Below are positions 16,274-25,714 of a stretch of DNA of 64,000 bases, one piece after another (positions within the stretch are counted from its first letter, which is position 1; every line of letters starts with the position of its first letter). The position numbers were made by a program, and so were the translations under genes. The DNA is from Candidatus Pantoea formicae. Lineage in GTDB: Bacteria; Pseudomonadota; Gammaproteobacteria; Enterobacterales; Enterobacteriaceae. The notes beneath the pieces were generated by a model. It did not search any database. It was not told the origin of the DNA and saw nothing but the letters and a program-made list of their open reading frames with translations. The stretch is taken from the NCBI RefSeq assembly GCF_011752625.1, contig NZ_VWXD01000005.1, forward strand, positions 124,001 through 188,000. Reading direction: 5' to 3'.

Positions 16274-17266
16274 TTACACTAAAATGGCCTTAATGGCGCT
16301 GATCTCGTCCGGAGTGAGCGTTGGTTGACTCAACATCTCAACGGCATCATCAATTTGCGCGGTTTTACTGGCACCAATTAACACCGAAGTGACGCGCGCA
16401 TCGCGGAGCACCCAGCTTAGCGCCATTTGCGCCAGCTTTTGCCCACGTTGTTGAGCAATTGCTTGCAGCTTGCGGACTTTTTCCATCTTCTCTTGGGTCA
16501 GTTGGCTTTCATTCAGGAACTGGCTGCCACTGGCCGCACGTGAATCCTCAGGAATGCCTTGCAGATAGCGGTCAGTCAGCACGCCACCCGCCAGCGGTGA
16601 GAAGGCGATGCAGCCGACGCCATTATCACCCAGCACATCAAGCAAGCCCTGCTCTTCCGGCGCACGTTCGAACATGGAGTATTTAGGCTGATGAATCAGG
16701 CAAGGTGTGCCCAGATCGCGCAGAATGGCAATCGCCTCGGCGGCTTTATCCGCCGGGTAGTTGGAAATCGCGGCATACAGCGCTTTGCCCTGACGTACCA
16801 CCTGATCCAGCGCGCGCATGGTCTCTTCCAGCGGCGTTTCCGGATCGGGACGGTGGTGATAGAAGATATCGACATACTCCAGACCCATGCGCTTCAGGCT
16901 CTGATCCAAGCTGGAAATCAGATACTTGCGTGACCCCCAGTCGCCGTAAGGACCGTCCCACATGGTGTAACCAGCTTTGGTGGAGATCACCAATTCATCA
17001 CGCAGTCCGGCAAAATCTTCACGAAGAATACGGCCAAAATTGGATTCTGCGGACCCTGGAGGTGGCCCGTAGTTGTTGGCAAGGTCGAAGTGCGTGATGC
17101 CACGATCAAAAGCATGGCGCAGTAGCTCACGGCTATTATCGACACGGGTACTGTCACCAAAGTTATGCCAGAGACCGAGTGAAATCGCCGGTAATTTCAG
17201 GCCGCTTCGGCCACTGCGACGATATTGCATCTGTTGATAACGATCGGGATGGGGAAAAACACTCAT
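16274..17266 (-). CDS. Aldo-keto reductase, YghZ/Gpr-like
   Basis: A 330-residue NADPH-dependent aldo-keto reductase close to E. coli YghZ (L-glyceraldehyde-3-phosphate reductase). Catalytic tetrad parts are visible: FDLANNYGPPPGSAE (Asp, Tyr), ISTKAGY (Lys) and IFYHHRPDP (His). The start at 17266 (MSVFPHPDRYQQM) has AGGA 8 nt upstream; an upstream frame to 17308 lacks one. The gene is divergent from ipdC. Exact substrate cannot be told. Confidence 0.85.
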   Translation of the reverse strand: MSVFPHPDRYQQMQYRRSGRSGLKLPAISLGLWHNFGDSTRVDNSRELLRHAFDRGITHFDLANNYGPPPGSAESNFGRILREDFAGLRDELVISTKAGYTMWDGPYGDWGSRKYLISSLDQSLKRMGLEYVDIFYHHRPDPETPLEETMRALDQVVRQGKALYAAISNYPADKAAEAIAILRDLGTPCLIHQPKYSMFERAPEEQGLLDVLGDNGVGCIAFSPLAGGVLTDRYLQGIPEDSRAASGSQFLNESQLTQEKMEKVRKLQAIAQQRGQKLAQMALSWVLRDARVTSVLIGASKTAQIDDAVEMLSQPTLTPDEISAIKAILV

Positions 17267-17358
17267 ACAGCGTTCCTGTCTCAATAAGGGAGAAAGTGAC
17301 ATCAGCATAGCAGTGTATGCGTTTACACTAAGCCGAAACGCGCCGAAGATCGCAACTT

Positions 17359-17372
17359 ACAGAATTTTCTGT
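17359..17372. promoter_or_regulatory. Palindrome in the ipdC/reductase intergenic region
   Basis: ACAGAA-TT-TTCTGT, a 14-bp inverted repeat 108 bp upstream of ipdC. ipdC of related bacteria is controlled by TyrR, but this does not match the TyrR box (TGTAAA-N6-TTTACA). A possible operator for an unnamed regulator. Confidence 0.3.
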
Positions 17373-17479
17373 CGTCGTAACGATTGCTTTCCACAAATCA
17401 CCGTGTGCTGATGGTGAAAATCTCGCCAATTCAGCCACATCGCTGATACTTCGATCATCCCCTTAAGAAGGAGCTGTCG

Positions 17480-19135
17480 ATGAAAACCCTCAATGTTGGC
17501 GATTATTTACTGCACCGTTTACAGCAAGCTGGCATTCGTCATCTGTTCGGCGTGCCGGGTGATTACAACCTGCAATTTCTCGACAGCGTCATCGCCCACC
17601 CCGAGATTGCCTGGGTCGGCTGTGCCAATGAGTTAAATGCGGCCTACGCAGCGGATGGCTATGGCCGTTGCCACGGTGCCGCGGCATTGCTCACCACTTT
17701 TGGCGTCGGCGAACTGAGTGCTATCAACGGGATTGCTGGCAGCTATGCGGAATATGTTCCCGTCATTCACATTGTCGGTGCGCCTGCCAGTCGCGCACAA
17801 CAGCAAGGTGATTGCGTGCATCACTCCCTGGGTGACGGCGACTTCCATCACTTCCTACGTATGGCACAAGAGGTGAGCACCGCCAGCGCGGTGCTGACAG
17901 CGGAGAATGCGGTTGAAGAAATTGACCGCGTGATAGCGGAGGCGCTTCACAAGCACCGACCTGGCTATTTGCTGCTGGCGGTGGATGTCGCGGCAACGGA
18001 GATTAGGATGCCTGATGCTCAGCCCGCAGCACCTGTCCATCAGGACACCGCCGTTGCGACAGCTTTTGCTGCTGCCGCTGAACGCTTACTGGCTCCTGCA
18101 CAGCGTGTTGCGTTACTGGCCGATTTCCTTGCTTCGCGCTGGCAATTGCAATCGCCGCTGTTTGCACTTCGTCAACTGCGCGCTATCCCCGCTGCCACGT
18201 TACTGATGGGCAAAGGCGTGCTTGATGAACAACAGGCCGGCTATGTTGGCACCTATGCCGCCGAGGGCAGCAGCGATCAGGTGCGCCGTGCTATCGAGGA
18301 GACGGACGTAACGTTGTGCGTGGGCGTGCGTTTCACCGATACCTTAACCGCCGGTTTCACCCAGCAATTACCCGCAGAGCGCGTTATCGACCTGCAACCG
18401 TTTCACGCCACGGTAGGAGGAGAATGCTTTGCGCCGCTCAGCATGGCGCAGGCTCTCGCCGCATTATTGCCCGTTTATCAACGTCACTGCGCACATTGGG
18501 CGCTGGCTGACACCGCATCTTGCGAAGAAATTGAGCAGAACGATGATGCGGTAATCAGTCAGCGCGCATTCTGGCAGGCGATGCAGCGCTTCCTGCAGCC
18601 GGGTGATATTATCCTGGCCGACCAAGGCACGGCTGCCTTCGGGGCCGCCGCGCTGCGTTTACCACCGGGAGCACAATTGCTGGTGCAACCGTTATGGGGA
18701 TCGATTGGCTATACTCTACCGGCGACTTTTGGCGCGCAAACGGCGCAACCCGACCAGCGCGTCATTTTGATTATCGGTGACGGTTCCGCGCAACTGACGA
18801 TCCAGGAACTGGGCTCCATGCAGCGCGATGGGCAGCAGCCGATTATCTTCCTGATCAATAATGACGGTTATACTGTTGAGCGGGCGATTCACGGTGCTGA
18901 ACAGCGTTACAATGACATCGCACAGTGGAACTGGACCGCGCTGCCCCATGCGATGAGCGTTCAGTGTGCGGCACAAAGCTGGCGCGTGAGCGAAACGGTG
19001 CAGTTAACGGCAGTGATGGAGCAATTAATGCTTAATCGTCGCCTGACGCTAGTGGAAGTGGTGATGGAAAAACAGGATCTGCCGCCGCTGCTGCGCAAGG
19101 TGACCGCGGCATTGCATCAGCGCAACGGCGGCTAG
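17480..19135 (+). CDS. ipdC: Indolepyruvate decarboxylase IpdC
   Basis: A 551-residue thiamine-diphosphate enzyme that decarboxylates indole-3-pyruvate to indole-3-acetaldehyde, the key step of auxin (IAA) synthesis from tryptophan in plant-associated Enterobacterales. The catalytic Glu lies in CANELNAAYAADGYGR (about residue 52), and the ThDP/Mg motif GDGSAQLTIQEL...NNDGYTVE is at about 430-465. Length equals the Enterobacter cloacae enzyme. AAGGAG precedes ATG by 8 nt. Phenylpyruvate decarboxylase is the main alternative. Confidence 0.92.
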   Translation: MKTLNVGDYLLHRLQQAGIRHLFGVPGDYNLQFLDSVIAHPEIAWVGCANELNAAYAADGYGRCHGAAALLTTFGVGELSAINGIAGSYAEYVPVIHIVGAPASRAQQQGDCVHHSLGDGDFHHFLRMAQEVSTASAVLTAENAVEEIDRVIAEALHKHRPGYLLLAVDVAATEIRMPDAQPAAPVHQDTAVATAFAAAAERLLAPAQRVALLADFLASRWQLQSPLFALRQLRAIPAATLLMGKGVLDEQQAGYVGTYAAEGSSDQVRRAIEETDVTLCVGVRFTDTLTAGFTQQLPAERVIDLQPFHATVGGECFAPLSMAQALAALLPVYQRHCAHWALADTASCEEIEQNDDAVISQRAFWQAMQRFLQPGDIILADQGTAAFGAAALRLPPGAQLLVQPLWGSIGYTLPATFGAQTAQPDQRVILIIGDGSAQLTIQELGSMQRDGQQPIIFLINNDGYTVERAIHGAEQRYNDIAQWNWTALPHAMSVQCAAQSWRVSETVQLTAVMEQLMLNRRLTLVEVVMEKQDLPPLLRKVTAALHQRNGG

Positions 19136-19182
19136 AGGATTTTCGTCTCGTTACGTTGGACCAGGCGACGCCCGAAAATCCT
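19136..19182. repeat. Inverted repeat right behind ipdC
   Basis: AGGATTTTCG and CGAAAATCCT are perfect 10-bp arms 27 nt apart, starting directly at the ipdC stop. It lacks a T-tract; it may stabilise the mRNA end. Confidence 0.5.
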
Positions 19183-19304
19183 GACGTGCTAGTTTTTCGT
19201 CCCCGTTTCTCCACGCAAGATGAGGCGGCGCGGCAGTTTCGGAAAGTTGCCTCTATACAGTGAAGCCGCGGATTGTCAGGCTGTGCCACGCACCAGACAT
19301 GTTT

Positions 19305-19338
19305 ACGCCCATCGTGCTGGTGGGCGTTATTGTTTTAT
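19305..19338 (+). terminator. Terminator between ipdC and glk
   Basis: ACGCCCA / TGGGCGT arms with a 9-nt loop followed by TATTGTTTTATT. Probable end of the ipdC transcript. Confidence 0.65.
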
Positions 19339-19357
19339 TGGCAGGCTCTTATATAGT
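19330..19357 (+). promoter_or_regulatory. Candidate glk promoter
   Basis: TTGTTT, 16-bp spacer, TATAGT, about 40 bp upstream of glk and just behind the terminator. Weak -35. Confidence 0.4.
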
Positions 19358-19397
19358 GTCCTGCAATTGTTTATGACCCAAGCGGAGCAGCAGAAGA

Positions 19398-20363
19398 ATG
19401 ACAAAATACGCCCTGGTCGGCGATGTGGGTGGCACCAACGCCCGTCTCGCCCTGTGTGAGGTGGAAACCGGCGCCATCTCCCAGGCCAAAACATTCTCAA
19501 CATCAGACTACGACAATCTCGAAGCGGTGATTCGTGCTTATCTCGACGAGCAAAAGCTGGACATCAAGCATGCCTGTATCGCCATCGCCTGTCCTATCAC
19601 CGGTGATTGGGTGGAGATGACCAACCACGATTGGGCATTCTCAACGCGTGAGATGAAAGAACATCTGGCATTCGACAGTCTGGAAATCATCAATGATTTC
19701 ACCGCCGTGTCGATGGCAATCCCGATGCTGACCGACAATGAAGTGATTCAGTTTGGTGGGAAATCACCGGTAGAGGGCAAACCGATTGCCATTTATGGCG
19801 CCGGCACCGGATTGGGCGTCAGCCATCTGGTCCACGTTGATAAACGCTGGATCAGCCTGCCGGGAGAGGGGGGCCACGTTGACTTCGCCCCGAACAGCGA
19901 AGAAGAGGGTGAAATCCTTGAAGTGCTGCGTGCTGAACTCGGCCATGTGTCGGCGGAGCGCGTGCTGTCAGGTTCCGGTCTGGTCAATCTGTACCGTGCC
20001 ATCGTCAAATCAGACCAGCGCGAGCCTGAAAACCTGAAGCCGAAAGACGTGACCGAGCGCGCATTGAAAGACAGCTGTATTGATTGCCGTCGCGCGCTTT
20101 CACTGTTTTGCGTAATCATGGGGCGTTTCGGTGGCAACCTGGCGCTTAATCTCGGCACCTTTGGTGGCGTGTACATCGCAGGGGGAATTGTGCCGCGCTT
20201 CCTCGACTTCTTCAAAGCTTCCGGCTTCCGTGCCGCCTTTGAAGATAAAGGTCGTTTCCGTGATTATCTGGTCGATATCCCGGTGTATATGATCACGCAC
20301 GATCAGCCTGGCCTGCTGGGTGCGGGCGCGCATTTGCGTCAGACGCTGGGTCGCGTGCTGTAA
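19398..20363 (+). CDS. glk: Glucokinase Glk
   Basis: A 321-residue cytosolic kinase that phosphorylates free glucose with ATP. The phosphate-binding start [18 protein letters not shown], the glucose-contact segment MTNHDWAFS and the second phosphate motif [22 protein letters not shown] are all present. Size equals E. coli Glk (321). It is convergent with ypdB. Confidence 0.97.
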   Translation: MTKYALVGDVGGTNARLALCEVETGAISQAKTFSTSDYDNLEAVIRAYLDEQKLDIKHACIAIACPITGDWVEMTNHDWAFSTREMKEHLAFDSLEIINDFTAVSMAIPMLTDNEVIQFGGKSPVEGKPIAIYGAGTGLGVSHLVHVDKRWISLPGEGGHVDFAPNSEEEGEILEVLRAELGHVSAERVLSGSGLVNLYRAIVKSDQREPENLKPKDVTERALKDSCIDCRRALSLFCVIMGRFGGNLALNLGTFGGVYIAGGIVPRFLDFFKASGFRAAFEDKGRFRDYLVDIPVYMITHDQPGLLGAGAHLRQTLGRVL

Positions 20364-20372
20364 TTTGTTCCG

Positions 20373-20398
20373 GCGAGCAGCGTCTTGCTGCTCGCTTT
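20373..20398. terminator. Terminator between glk and ypdB
   Basis: GCGAGCAGC-GTCTT-GCTGCTCGC followed by TTTAC; it sits in the 33-bp convergent gap. Confidence 0.75.
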
Positions 20399-21122
20399 AC
20401 AACCTCATCAACTGGCGGAACGCCTTCACCTTGCTGCGGCTCACCGGCACTTGCGCATCCAAATCGCGTAGCTTCACCAGATAGGTATTGTTAAACCACG
20501 GCTCGATCTCACGAATTTTGCTGAGATTGACGCAATACGAACGATGACAGCGGAAGAAAAGCTGTTCAGGCAAGCGGTTGCAAAACTCTGTGATGGCTAC
20601 AGACATGACATAAGCTTCGCGCCGCGTATAAACAAACGTCAGTTTTTCATGCGCCTCAACGTAATAGATATCGTTGATATCCGTCACGATAATGCGCTCA
20701 TCTTTCACCAGATTGACTGTTTGTGGTGCGCTTTGTGGGGTTTGTGGTTGAGTCAGTTGCTGCTGCGCGCTGGCTTCCAGTTTGTTCAACATGGTGATAA
20801 TGCGCAACTCATGATAGGGCTTGAGGATGTAGTCGAACGCATCCAGTTCAAAAGCATCCACCGCATGCTCCTTCCACGCGGTGATAAACACAATCAACGG
20901 CTTGTGCACAAACTGATTGATGTTCTGCGCCAGTAGCATGCCATCCAGCGAGGGGATGTTGATGTCGAGAAAAATGACATCGACGCGATGATTTTGCAGA
21001 TACTTCAGCACCTCCAGACCATCATCAAAGCAGGCTTCAATGCTGATCTGGCTATGCTGTTGGATCATCCAGCTCAGCTCTTGCTGAGCGAGAAATTCGT
21101 CTTCAACGATGATGGCTTTCAC
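20397..21122 (-). CDS. ypdB: LytTR response regulator YpdB (PyrR)
   Basis: A 241-residue response regulator. The receiver domain shows acidic E7/D8, phospho-acceptor D53 in [13 protein letters not shown] and K105 in DYILKPY; the C-terminal LytTR DNA-binding domain begins near [20 protein letters not shown]. In E. coli it works with YpdA to switch on yhjX in response to extracellular pyruvate. Its start overlaps the ypdA stop by 4 nt. The proposed target yhjX is 10.5 kb away in this window and has a matching site. Confidence 0.95.
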   Translation of the reverse strand: MKAIIVEDEFLAQQELSWMIQQHSQISIEACFDDGLEVLKYLQNHRVDVIFLDINIPSLDGMLLAQNINQFVHKPLIVFITAWKEHAVDAFELDAFDYILKPYHELRIITMLNKLEASAQQQLTQPQTPQSAPQTVNLVKDERIIVTDINDIYYVEAHEKLTFVYTRREAYVMSVAITEFCNRLPEQLFFRCHRSYCVNLSKIREIEPWFNNTYLVKLRDLDAQVPVSRSKVKAFRQLMRL

Positions 21123-22834
21123 GTGGTGGGTTCCGTGATAGGGCTGAGCGGTGCCGCCAAACGCGGTTCACTCTTGCTGAGTGTAAAGGCAATCTCGGTA
21201 CCTGGTTGATGGCGGATGATGGTTAACCCCTGGCCGGACAGCAGTTTGACGCGATGGTGTACATTCAACAGGCCTATTTTATTCCCCGGCATCTCGTCCC
21301 GTGCCACGCGGCCAATAATCTCTTCACTGATGCCTGCGCCCGTGTCCCGCACCGAAACGCGCACGCTGTCTCCTAAATCTTTCACGCTCAGCGTGACCAC
21401 GCCTTTACCACGACAAGGTTGGATGCCATGCACGATGGCATTTTCCACCAGCGGCTGAATCAGCAAACTGGGCAGTGAAAAGTGCAGATCCTCATCGATG
21501 TCATAAATCATCGACAGCTTATCGCCAAAGCGTGCCTGCTCAATGGCGATGTAATCCTTCACCTGCCATAGCTCCTTTTTGATGTCGATAGGCTCGTCAT
21601 CGTTGAGCTCCAGGTTGTAGCGCAGATAACGAGACAGGTTAATCACTAACTGGCGAGCGGTATCTGGATTAAGGCGAATGGAAGAGGAGATAGCATTCAG
21701 TGCGTTGAACAGGAAATGCGGGTTGATCTTACTTTGCAGTGCACGCAACTCGGCTTTATTCGCCATCTCACGTAATTGCTCCGCGCGCGAGACTTCGAGT
21801 TGCGTAGAGATGATTTGCGACAGGCCAATCGCCATTTCTTTCAACGAACCAGTAATGCGATGCGCGCGGCGATAATAGATTTTTAATGTGCCTGTCACTT
21901 CCCCTTTTTCCCAAAGGGGAATAACCAGCATTGAGTGAATATCTTTAGTGCGGTGCGCTTCATCATTGTTCTTAATGATGATTTTTCCGCTGGCGATAGA
22001 CTGCGCAGTGGTTGGACTGATGCCGTCATCACCATTCTGATAGTTGTGCTCGCCGTAACCGACGTAAGCCAGAATTTGCTTGGTATTGGTAATGGCAACC
22101 GCATCGGCGTGAATATCGCTGCGAATAATCGCGCATACCTGGCGCAAAGACTGGCTATTCACCTGACGAAACAGCGGCAGAGTTTTATTGGCTATCTCCA
22201 GGGCTAACTTGGCCTGGCGCGCGGCAATCGCCTCTTTTTCACCCTCCACGCTCTGTACCAGCAGTACAATCAAACCGATACTGGAAGCGCCGAGAATCAT
22301 TGGCAGGGCGATCTCGGAAACAATGGAAAAGCCCAGCGTCATCGGCCTTGCCCATAGCACAATCAGAACCATGGTGAGGGTTTCGCATAGCATTCCGCCC
22401 AGAATGCCGGCACGCCAGCGCTGCTCTTTGCTGACGCGGCGGTTAATGACGCCAGACGCGACCCCGGCGATGATGCTGGTGATCAAACAAGGTACCGCGG
22501 TGACGCCATCCATATCGATCAGATAACGGTGAACTCCGGCAATCACGCCAGTGGCAATCCCAACCCAAGGACCAAACAGAATGCCGCCCGACATGACCGC
22601 AATCACGCGGACATTCAACAGCGAGCCATCAACGTTGATGCCAGACCAGGTGCTGAACAGGGCAAACAGCGAGAAAATTGCCGTCACTACCACTTTCTCT
22701 TTGATCGAATGCTCATCTTTTTGCAACAGCTGACGGAATACCCGCGTGCGGGTAAGGAAGAACAGGCAAATCAGCATCAGCGCAGCGCGGTCAAAAACCG
22801 CTAGCAGCATGTCAAAGTGGGAAGGCAAGGGCAT
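21119..22834 (-). CDS. ypdA: LytS-type sensor kinase YpdA (PyrS)
   Basis: A 571-residue inner-membrane histidine kinase. The N-terminal 5TM-LytS region (residues 10-190) is followed by a GAF domain (about 215-350), the histidine-kinase segment [15 protein letters not shown] and an ATPase domain with [14 protein letters not shown]. It senses high pyruvate in E. coli. MPLPSHFD is used as N-terminus to match E. coli length (565); a second Met 8 residues on is possible. Confidence 0.95.
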   Translation of the reverse strand: MPLPSHFDMLLAVFDRAALMLICLFFLTRTRVFRQLLQKDEHSIKEKVVVTAIFSLFALFSTWSGINVDGSLLNVRVIAVMSGGILFGPWVGIATGVIAGVHRYLIDMDGVTAVPCLITSIIAGVASGVINRRVSKEQRWRAGILGGMLCETLTMVLIVLWARPMTLGFSIVSEIALPMILGASSIGLIVLLVQSVEGEKEAIAARQAKLALEIANKTLPLFRQVNSQSLRQVCAIIRSDIHADAVAITNTKQILAYVGYGEHNYQNGDDGISPTTAQSIASGKIIIKNNDEAHRTKDIHSMLVIPLWEKGEVTGTLKIYYRRAHRITGSLKEMAIGLSQIISTQLEVSRAEQLREMANKAELRALQSKINPHFLFNALNAISSSIRLNPDTARQLVINLSRYLRYNLELNDDEPIDIKKELWQVKDYIAIEQARFGDKLSMIYDIDEDLHFSLPSLLIQPLVENAIVHGIQPCRGKGVVTLSVKDLGDSVRVSVRDTGAGISEEIIGRVARDEMPGNKIGLLNVHHRVKLLSGQGLTIIRHQPGTEIAFTLSKSEPRLAAPLSPITEPTT

Positions 22835-22942
22835 CTCTCGGGGTGAACCTGGGTGAGGCTATGATAAAAAATGTGATCGAGATCTACCAGCGCCGCGACA
22901 CCTGCAAAACGTTTCTCATGGTTTAGATCAATTTTCCAGCGG

Positions 22943-23108
22943 TTTCAAAACAACAACGCATGCATCTCAAGACCAGAGCGGGCTATCCCAAAAATCAAAG
23001 CACCACCAATAGCCTGTCAATTTCCAGGGCATGCTCCGCGCGTTTTTTTAAAACAGCAACGCATGCAGCTCAAGGCCAGAACGGGCCAGCCCGAAGAGCA
23101 AAGCGTCC
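22943..23108. repeat. Two diverged copies of a ~62-bp repeat
   Basis: 22943-23004 and 23046-23108 are about 80% alike by eye (shared ACAACGCATGCA/AGCAACGCATGCA, CTCAAG.CCAGA.CGGGC, CAAAGC). The second copy is the left part of the foldback element below; the first lacks its matching right part. The 686-bp gap between ypdA and the acetyltransferase gene contains these, the foldback and a minisatellite, but no gene. Confidence 0.6.
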
Positions 23109-23180
23109 GCGCCAAGGATGGCGCGGCCGATCTGCATGGATGCGTTTTGTCTTTGCGATCGGGCTGGCCCGTTCTGGCCT
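23073..23180. repeat. Foldback element with 22-bp perfect arms
   Basis: 23073-23094 (AGGCCAGAACGGGCC...) and 23159-23180 are perfectly complementary 22-bp arms. Inside are GCAAAG/CTTTGC, the hairpin CCGCGCCA-AGGA-TGGCGCGG (23107-23126) and the palindrome GCATGGATGC (23134-23143). The whole 108 nt folds into a long stem with a branched head. Confidence 0.8.
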
Positions 23181-23188
23181 AGGCACCC

Positions 23189-23375
23189 AACTCACAGCGA
23201 CAATTAACCCACAGCGACAATCAACCCACAGCGACAATTAACCCGCAGCGACAATTAACTCACAGCGACAATTAACTCACAGCGACAATCAACCCGCAGC
23301 GACAATCAACCCGCAGCGACAATTAACCCACAGCGACAATCAACCCGCAGCGACAATCAACCCGCAGCGACAATC
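23189..23375. repeat. 17-bp minisatellite, 11 copies
   Basis: Eleven consecutive head-to-tail units of AAC(C/T)C(A/G)CAGCGACAAT(C/T), all exactly 17 bp and varying only at the bracketed positions, followed by a partial unit. Because 17 is not divisible by three it is not coding. Confidence 0.95.
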
Positions 23376-23520
23376 AACCCAGCTCCCTCAATTCTCTTAA
23401 TTCACCAAAAAGAGGAAATCTTGAGTAACAAAAAGAGGATTAATGAATCCGTGCGCTGAGCGCTGGTTGTCTATGGCCCGGTTTGCTATGTTGCCCTAAG
23501 TAAATTCGCGGAGCGCATTA

Positions 23521-24045
23521 ATGCAACTTCTCACCCCTCGGTTAATCCTGACTCGCTTACAACCGGAAGACTGGCAAATCTTTAAAGCAGTACACGAAGA
23601 TCCCGGCACCATGACCTGGGTGAGTGAAATTCCTGACGAAAACGACATTCGCCAACGCTTTACGGAGCGCCTCGCACCTTGGCAGATCACCAGTTTTCAT
23701 ATGCTCTGCCTGGTAGCACGTCTGCGTGAAACCAATGAACCCATTGGCCTGTTTGGTTGCAGCGCCGAATGGCAGCCTTATCGTCAGGCAGAAGTCGGCT
23801 ACATGCTTTGCCATCGCTACACCGGAAACGGCTACGGTAGTGAAGCGCTTAAAGCACTGTGCGACTTCTTGCTACAGGCAGAATTTCATAAGCTCAAAGC
23901 GCTGGTCATCGAGGGGAATTGGCCATCACGCCGCATTCTGGAAAAGAATGGTTTCGCCTTAGAGGGTACGCTGCGGGATAATTATCTACTAAACGACCAA
24001 TGGGTGAACGATTGGGTGTTTGGCCGCCTGAATCCGCAAAATTAA
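23521..24045 (+). CDS. GNAT-family N-acetyltransferase (RimJ/RimL type)
   Basis: A 174-residue acetyltransferase of the RimJ/RimL-like GNAT group. The order LLTPRLILTRLQPEDW at the N-terminus, GYMLCHRYTGNGYGSEALKAL (acetyl-CoA loop, about residues 92-113) and NWPSRRILEKNGF (about 135-148) is typical. Such enzymes modify protein N-termini or small amines; the acceptor is unknown. It lies behind a repeat-rich gap and ahead of alaC. Confidence 0.88.
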   Translation: MQLLTPRLILTRLQPEDWQIFKAVHEDPGTMTWVSEIPDENDIRQRFTERLAPWQITSFHMLCLVARLRETNEPIGLFGCSAEWQPYRQAEVGYMLCHRYTGNGYGSEALKALCDFLLQAEFHKLKALVIEGNWPSRRILEKNGFALEGTLRDNYLLNDQWVNDWVFGRLNPQN

Positions 24046-24100
24046 AAAAATTTTCTGTTGCTCTCGACAACTCTGTTATCAGCGCGTTATGTTCTTCTTC

Positions 24101-24136
24101 GGTCACCGCAGTGACCAGCGTCGCTCGGACGGTCCG
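24101..24136 (+). promoter_or_regulatory. Two hairpins in the alaC leader
   Basis: GGTCAC-CGCA-GTGACC (24101-24116) and CGGAC-G-GTCCG (24126-24136) lie 27-62 nt before the alaC start. They may be leader RNA structures or DNA palindromes; function unknown. Confidence 0.4.
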
Positions 24137-24162
24137 GGCGCTAACGTAATCCAGAGGACATC

Positions 24163-25398
24163 ATGGCTGATAACAGCACACCCCGTCGTTTCTCGCGTAT
24201 TGAACGCCTTCCCCCTTATGTATTTAACATTACCGCCGAATTGAAGATGGCTGCGCGTCGGCGCGGCGAAGACATCATCGATTTCTCGATGGGGAACCCA
24301 GATGGCCCCACGCCGCCACACATCGTGGAAAAACTCTGCCAGGTGGCACAACGCGAAGACACGCACGGCTATTCAACCTCTAAAGGTATTCCTCGCCTGC
24401 GTCGCGCTATCTCACGCTGGTACGCAGATCGCTATCAGGTCGATATCGATCCGGAATCGGAAGCGATTGTCACCATCGGCTCCAAAGAAGGGCTGGCGCA
24501 CTTGATGCTGGCCACACTGGATCACGGTGACACCGTACTGGTACCAAACCCAAGCTATCCCATTCACATCTACGGAGCGGTCATTGCCGGTGCTCAGGTG
24601 CGTTCGGTGCCGTTGGTGGCGGGCGTTGATTTCTTCAATGAGCTGGAACGCGCCATCCGCGAAAGCTATCCGAAACCGAAGATGATGATTCTCGGCTTCC
24701 CTTCGAATCCGACTTCACAGTGTGTTGAACTGGACTTTTTCGAGCGCGTGATTGCGCTGGCTAAACAGTACAACGTGCTGGTAATCCACGATCTCGCTTA
24801 CGCCGACATCACCTACGATGGCTGGAAGGCGCCGTCGATTATGCAGGTGCCAGGCGCGCGTGACGTGGCTGTGGAATTCTTCACCCTGTCGAAAAGCTAC
24901 AACATGGCGGGTTGGCGTATTGGCTTTATGGTGGGTAACAAAGAGCTGGTGGCTGCACTGGCGCGTATCAAAAGTTACCACGATTACGGCACCTTCACGC
25001 CGTTGCAGGTCGCGGCGATTGCGGCATTGGAAGGTGACCAACAATGCGTGCGTGATATCGCAGAGCAGTACAAACGCCGCCGCGATGTGCTGGTGAAAGG
25101 TCTGCATGAAGCGGGATGGATGGTCGATCTGCCTAAAGCGTCTATGTACGTCTGGGCAAAAATCCCCGATCACTACGCGCATCTCGGTTCGCTGGAGTTC
25201 GCTAAGCTGCTGCTGCAGGAAGCCAAAGTGTGCGTTTCGCCGGGTATTGGTTTCGGTGACTACGGTGATACCCACGTGCGATTTGCCCTGATTGAAAACA
25301 GCGATCGCATCCGCCAGGCGGTGCGCGGTATCAAAGCCATGTTCCGAGCGGATGGTATTTTGCCGGGAACCGTGAAAGCGCAGGAAGAAGAAGAGTAA
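24163..25398 (+). CDS. alaC: Glutamate-pyruvate aminotransferase AlaC
   Basis: A 411-residue class I/II aminotransferase that makes alanine from pyruvate and glutamate. The PLP lysine is in [16 protein letters not shown] (about residue 244), with [11 protein letters not shown] near residue 45, SKGIPRLR near 74 and NPSYPIH near 127. Length and neighbourhood (ypdAB) match E. coli alaC. AGAGGACATC precedes the ATG. Confidence 0.95.
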   Translation: MADNSTPRRFSRIERLPPYVFNITAELKMAARRRGEDIIDFSMGNPDGPTPPHIVEKLCQVAQREDTHGYSTSKGIPRLRRAISRWYADRYQVDIDPESEAIVTIGSKEGLAHLMLATLDHGDTVLVPNPSYPIHIYGAVIAGAQVRSVPLVAGVDFFNELERAIRESYPKPKMMILGFPSNPTSQCVELDFFERVIALAKQYNVLVIHDLAYADITYDGWKAPSIMQVPGARDVAVEFFTLSKSYNMAGWRIGFMVGNKELVAALARIKSYHDYGTFTPLQVAAIAALEGDQQCVRDIAEQYKRRRDVLVKGLHEAGWMVDLPKASMYVWAKIPDHYAHLGSLEFAKLLLQEAKVCVSPGIGFGDYGDTHVRFALIENSDRIRQAVRGIKAMFRADGILPGTVKAQEEEE

Positions 25399-25407
25399 AA
25401 CTGAGAA

Positions 25408-25425
25408 GGGCGACTCAGGTCGCCC
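25408..25425. terminator. Hairpin between alaC and ypdK
   Basis: GGGCGAC-TCAG-GTCGCCC, 9 nt after the alaC stop. No clean T-tract on the plus strand; on the minus strand it is followed by TTCTCAGTTTT. A moderate terminator for both convergent genes. Confidence 0.5.
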
Positions 25426-25437
25426 CACCTGGCAGGA

Positions 25438-25512
25438 TTATTTGAGCATCAGCACGAAAGTGCCTACCCAGATCAACAGGAAGAAAGAAACTCCCATCAA
25501 AGCGTATCTCAC
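25438..25512 (-). CDS. ypdK: Small membrane protein YpdK
   Basis: A 24-residue single-span protein (RYALMGVSFFLLIWVGTFVL core, ending MLK) that resembles the 23-residue E. coli membrane peptide YpdK (recalled as MKYFFMGISF...WAGTFALMI) and is likewise next to alaC. The start is GTG at 25512 with AGAGGAG 8 nt upstream; an in-frame ATG five codons later would leave too short a protein. Function unknown. The next 200 bp (25513-25714) hold nothing I can identify. Confidence 0.8.
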   Translation of the reverse strand: MRYALMGVSFFLLIWVGTFVLMLK

Positions 25513-25714
25513 AAAATGACTCCTCTGAGCGGTTACCATGCTGGTGATCCCAGTCCAGCGTAACCCGAACAGAATAAGAGAAAGGTGAAGTTCATAACCG
25601 CTGCACGCTTTCTTCTCAGGTGGTTCCAAGCGAACTCAGAACAGGATCGAGCGCTAATTTACGCGCAATCGATCCGAAAATAAATAGGCCACTTCTGAGA
25701 GATTGCTCACATTT

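Noticed and set aside
16270..17331. A 13-bp direct repeat (GCGTTTACACTAA) flanks the aldo-keto reductase gene and could suggest insertion.
   Set aside because: In 64 kb about thirty such 13-mer repeats are expected by chance, one copy is inside the stop-codon region of the gene, and there are no inverted ends.
21935..22804. Several plus-strand open frames of 60-112 codons opposite ypdA.
   Set aside because: They are antisense to a well-conserved gene in the matching frame offset, and none has a ribosome site or known motif.
22960..23375. The repeated 17-bp units were considered as a CRISPR array.
   Set aside because: The units are contiguous with no unique spacers, and no cas gene is in the window.
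24089..24241. A leader peptide frame (ATG at 24089, beginning MFFFGHRSDQ) before alaC.
   Set aside because: No ribosome site, no run of alanine or other regulatory codons, and it runs well into alaC in another frame.
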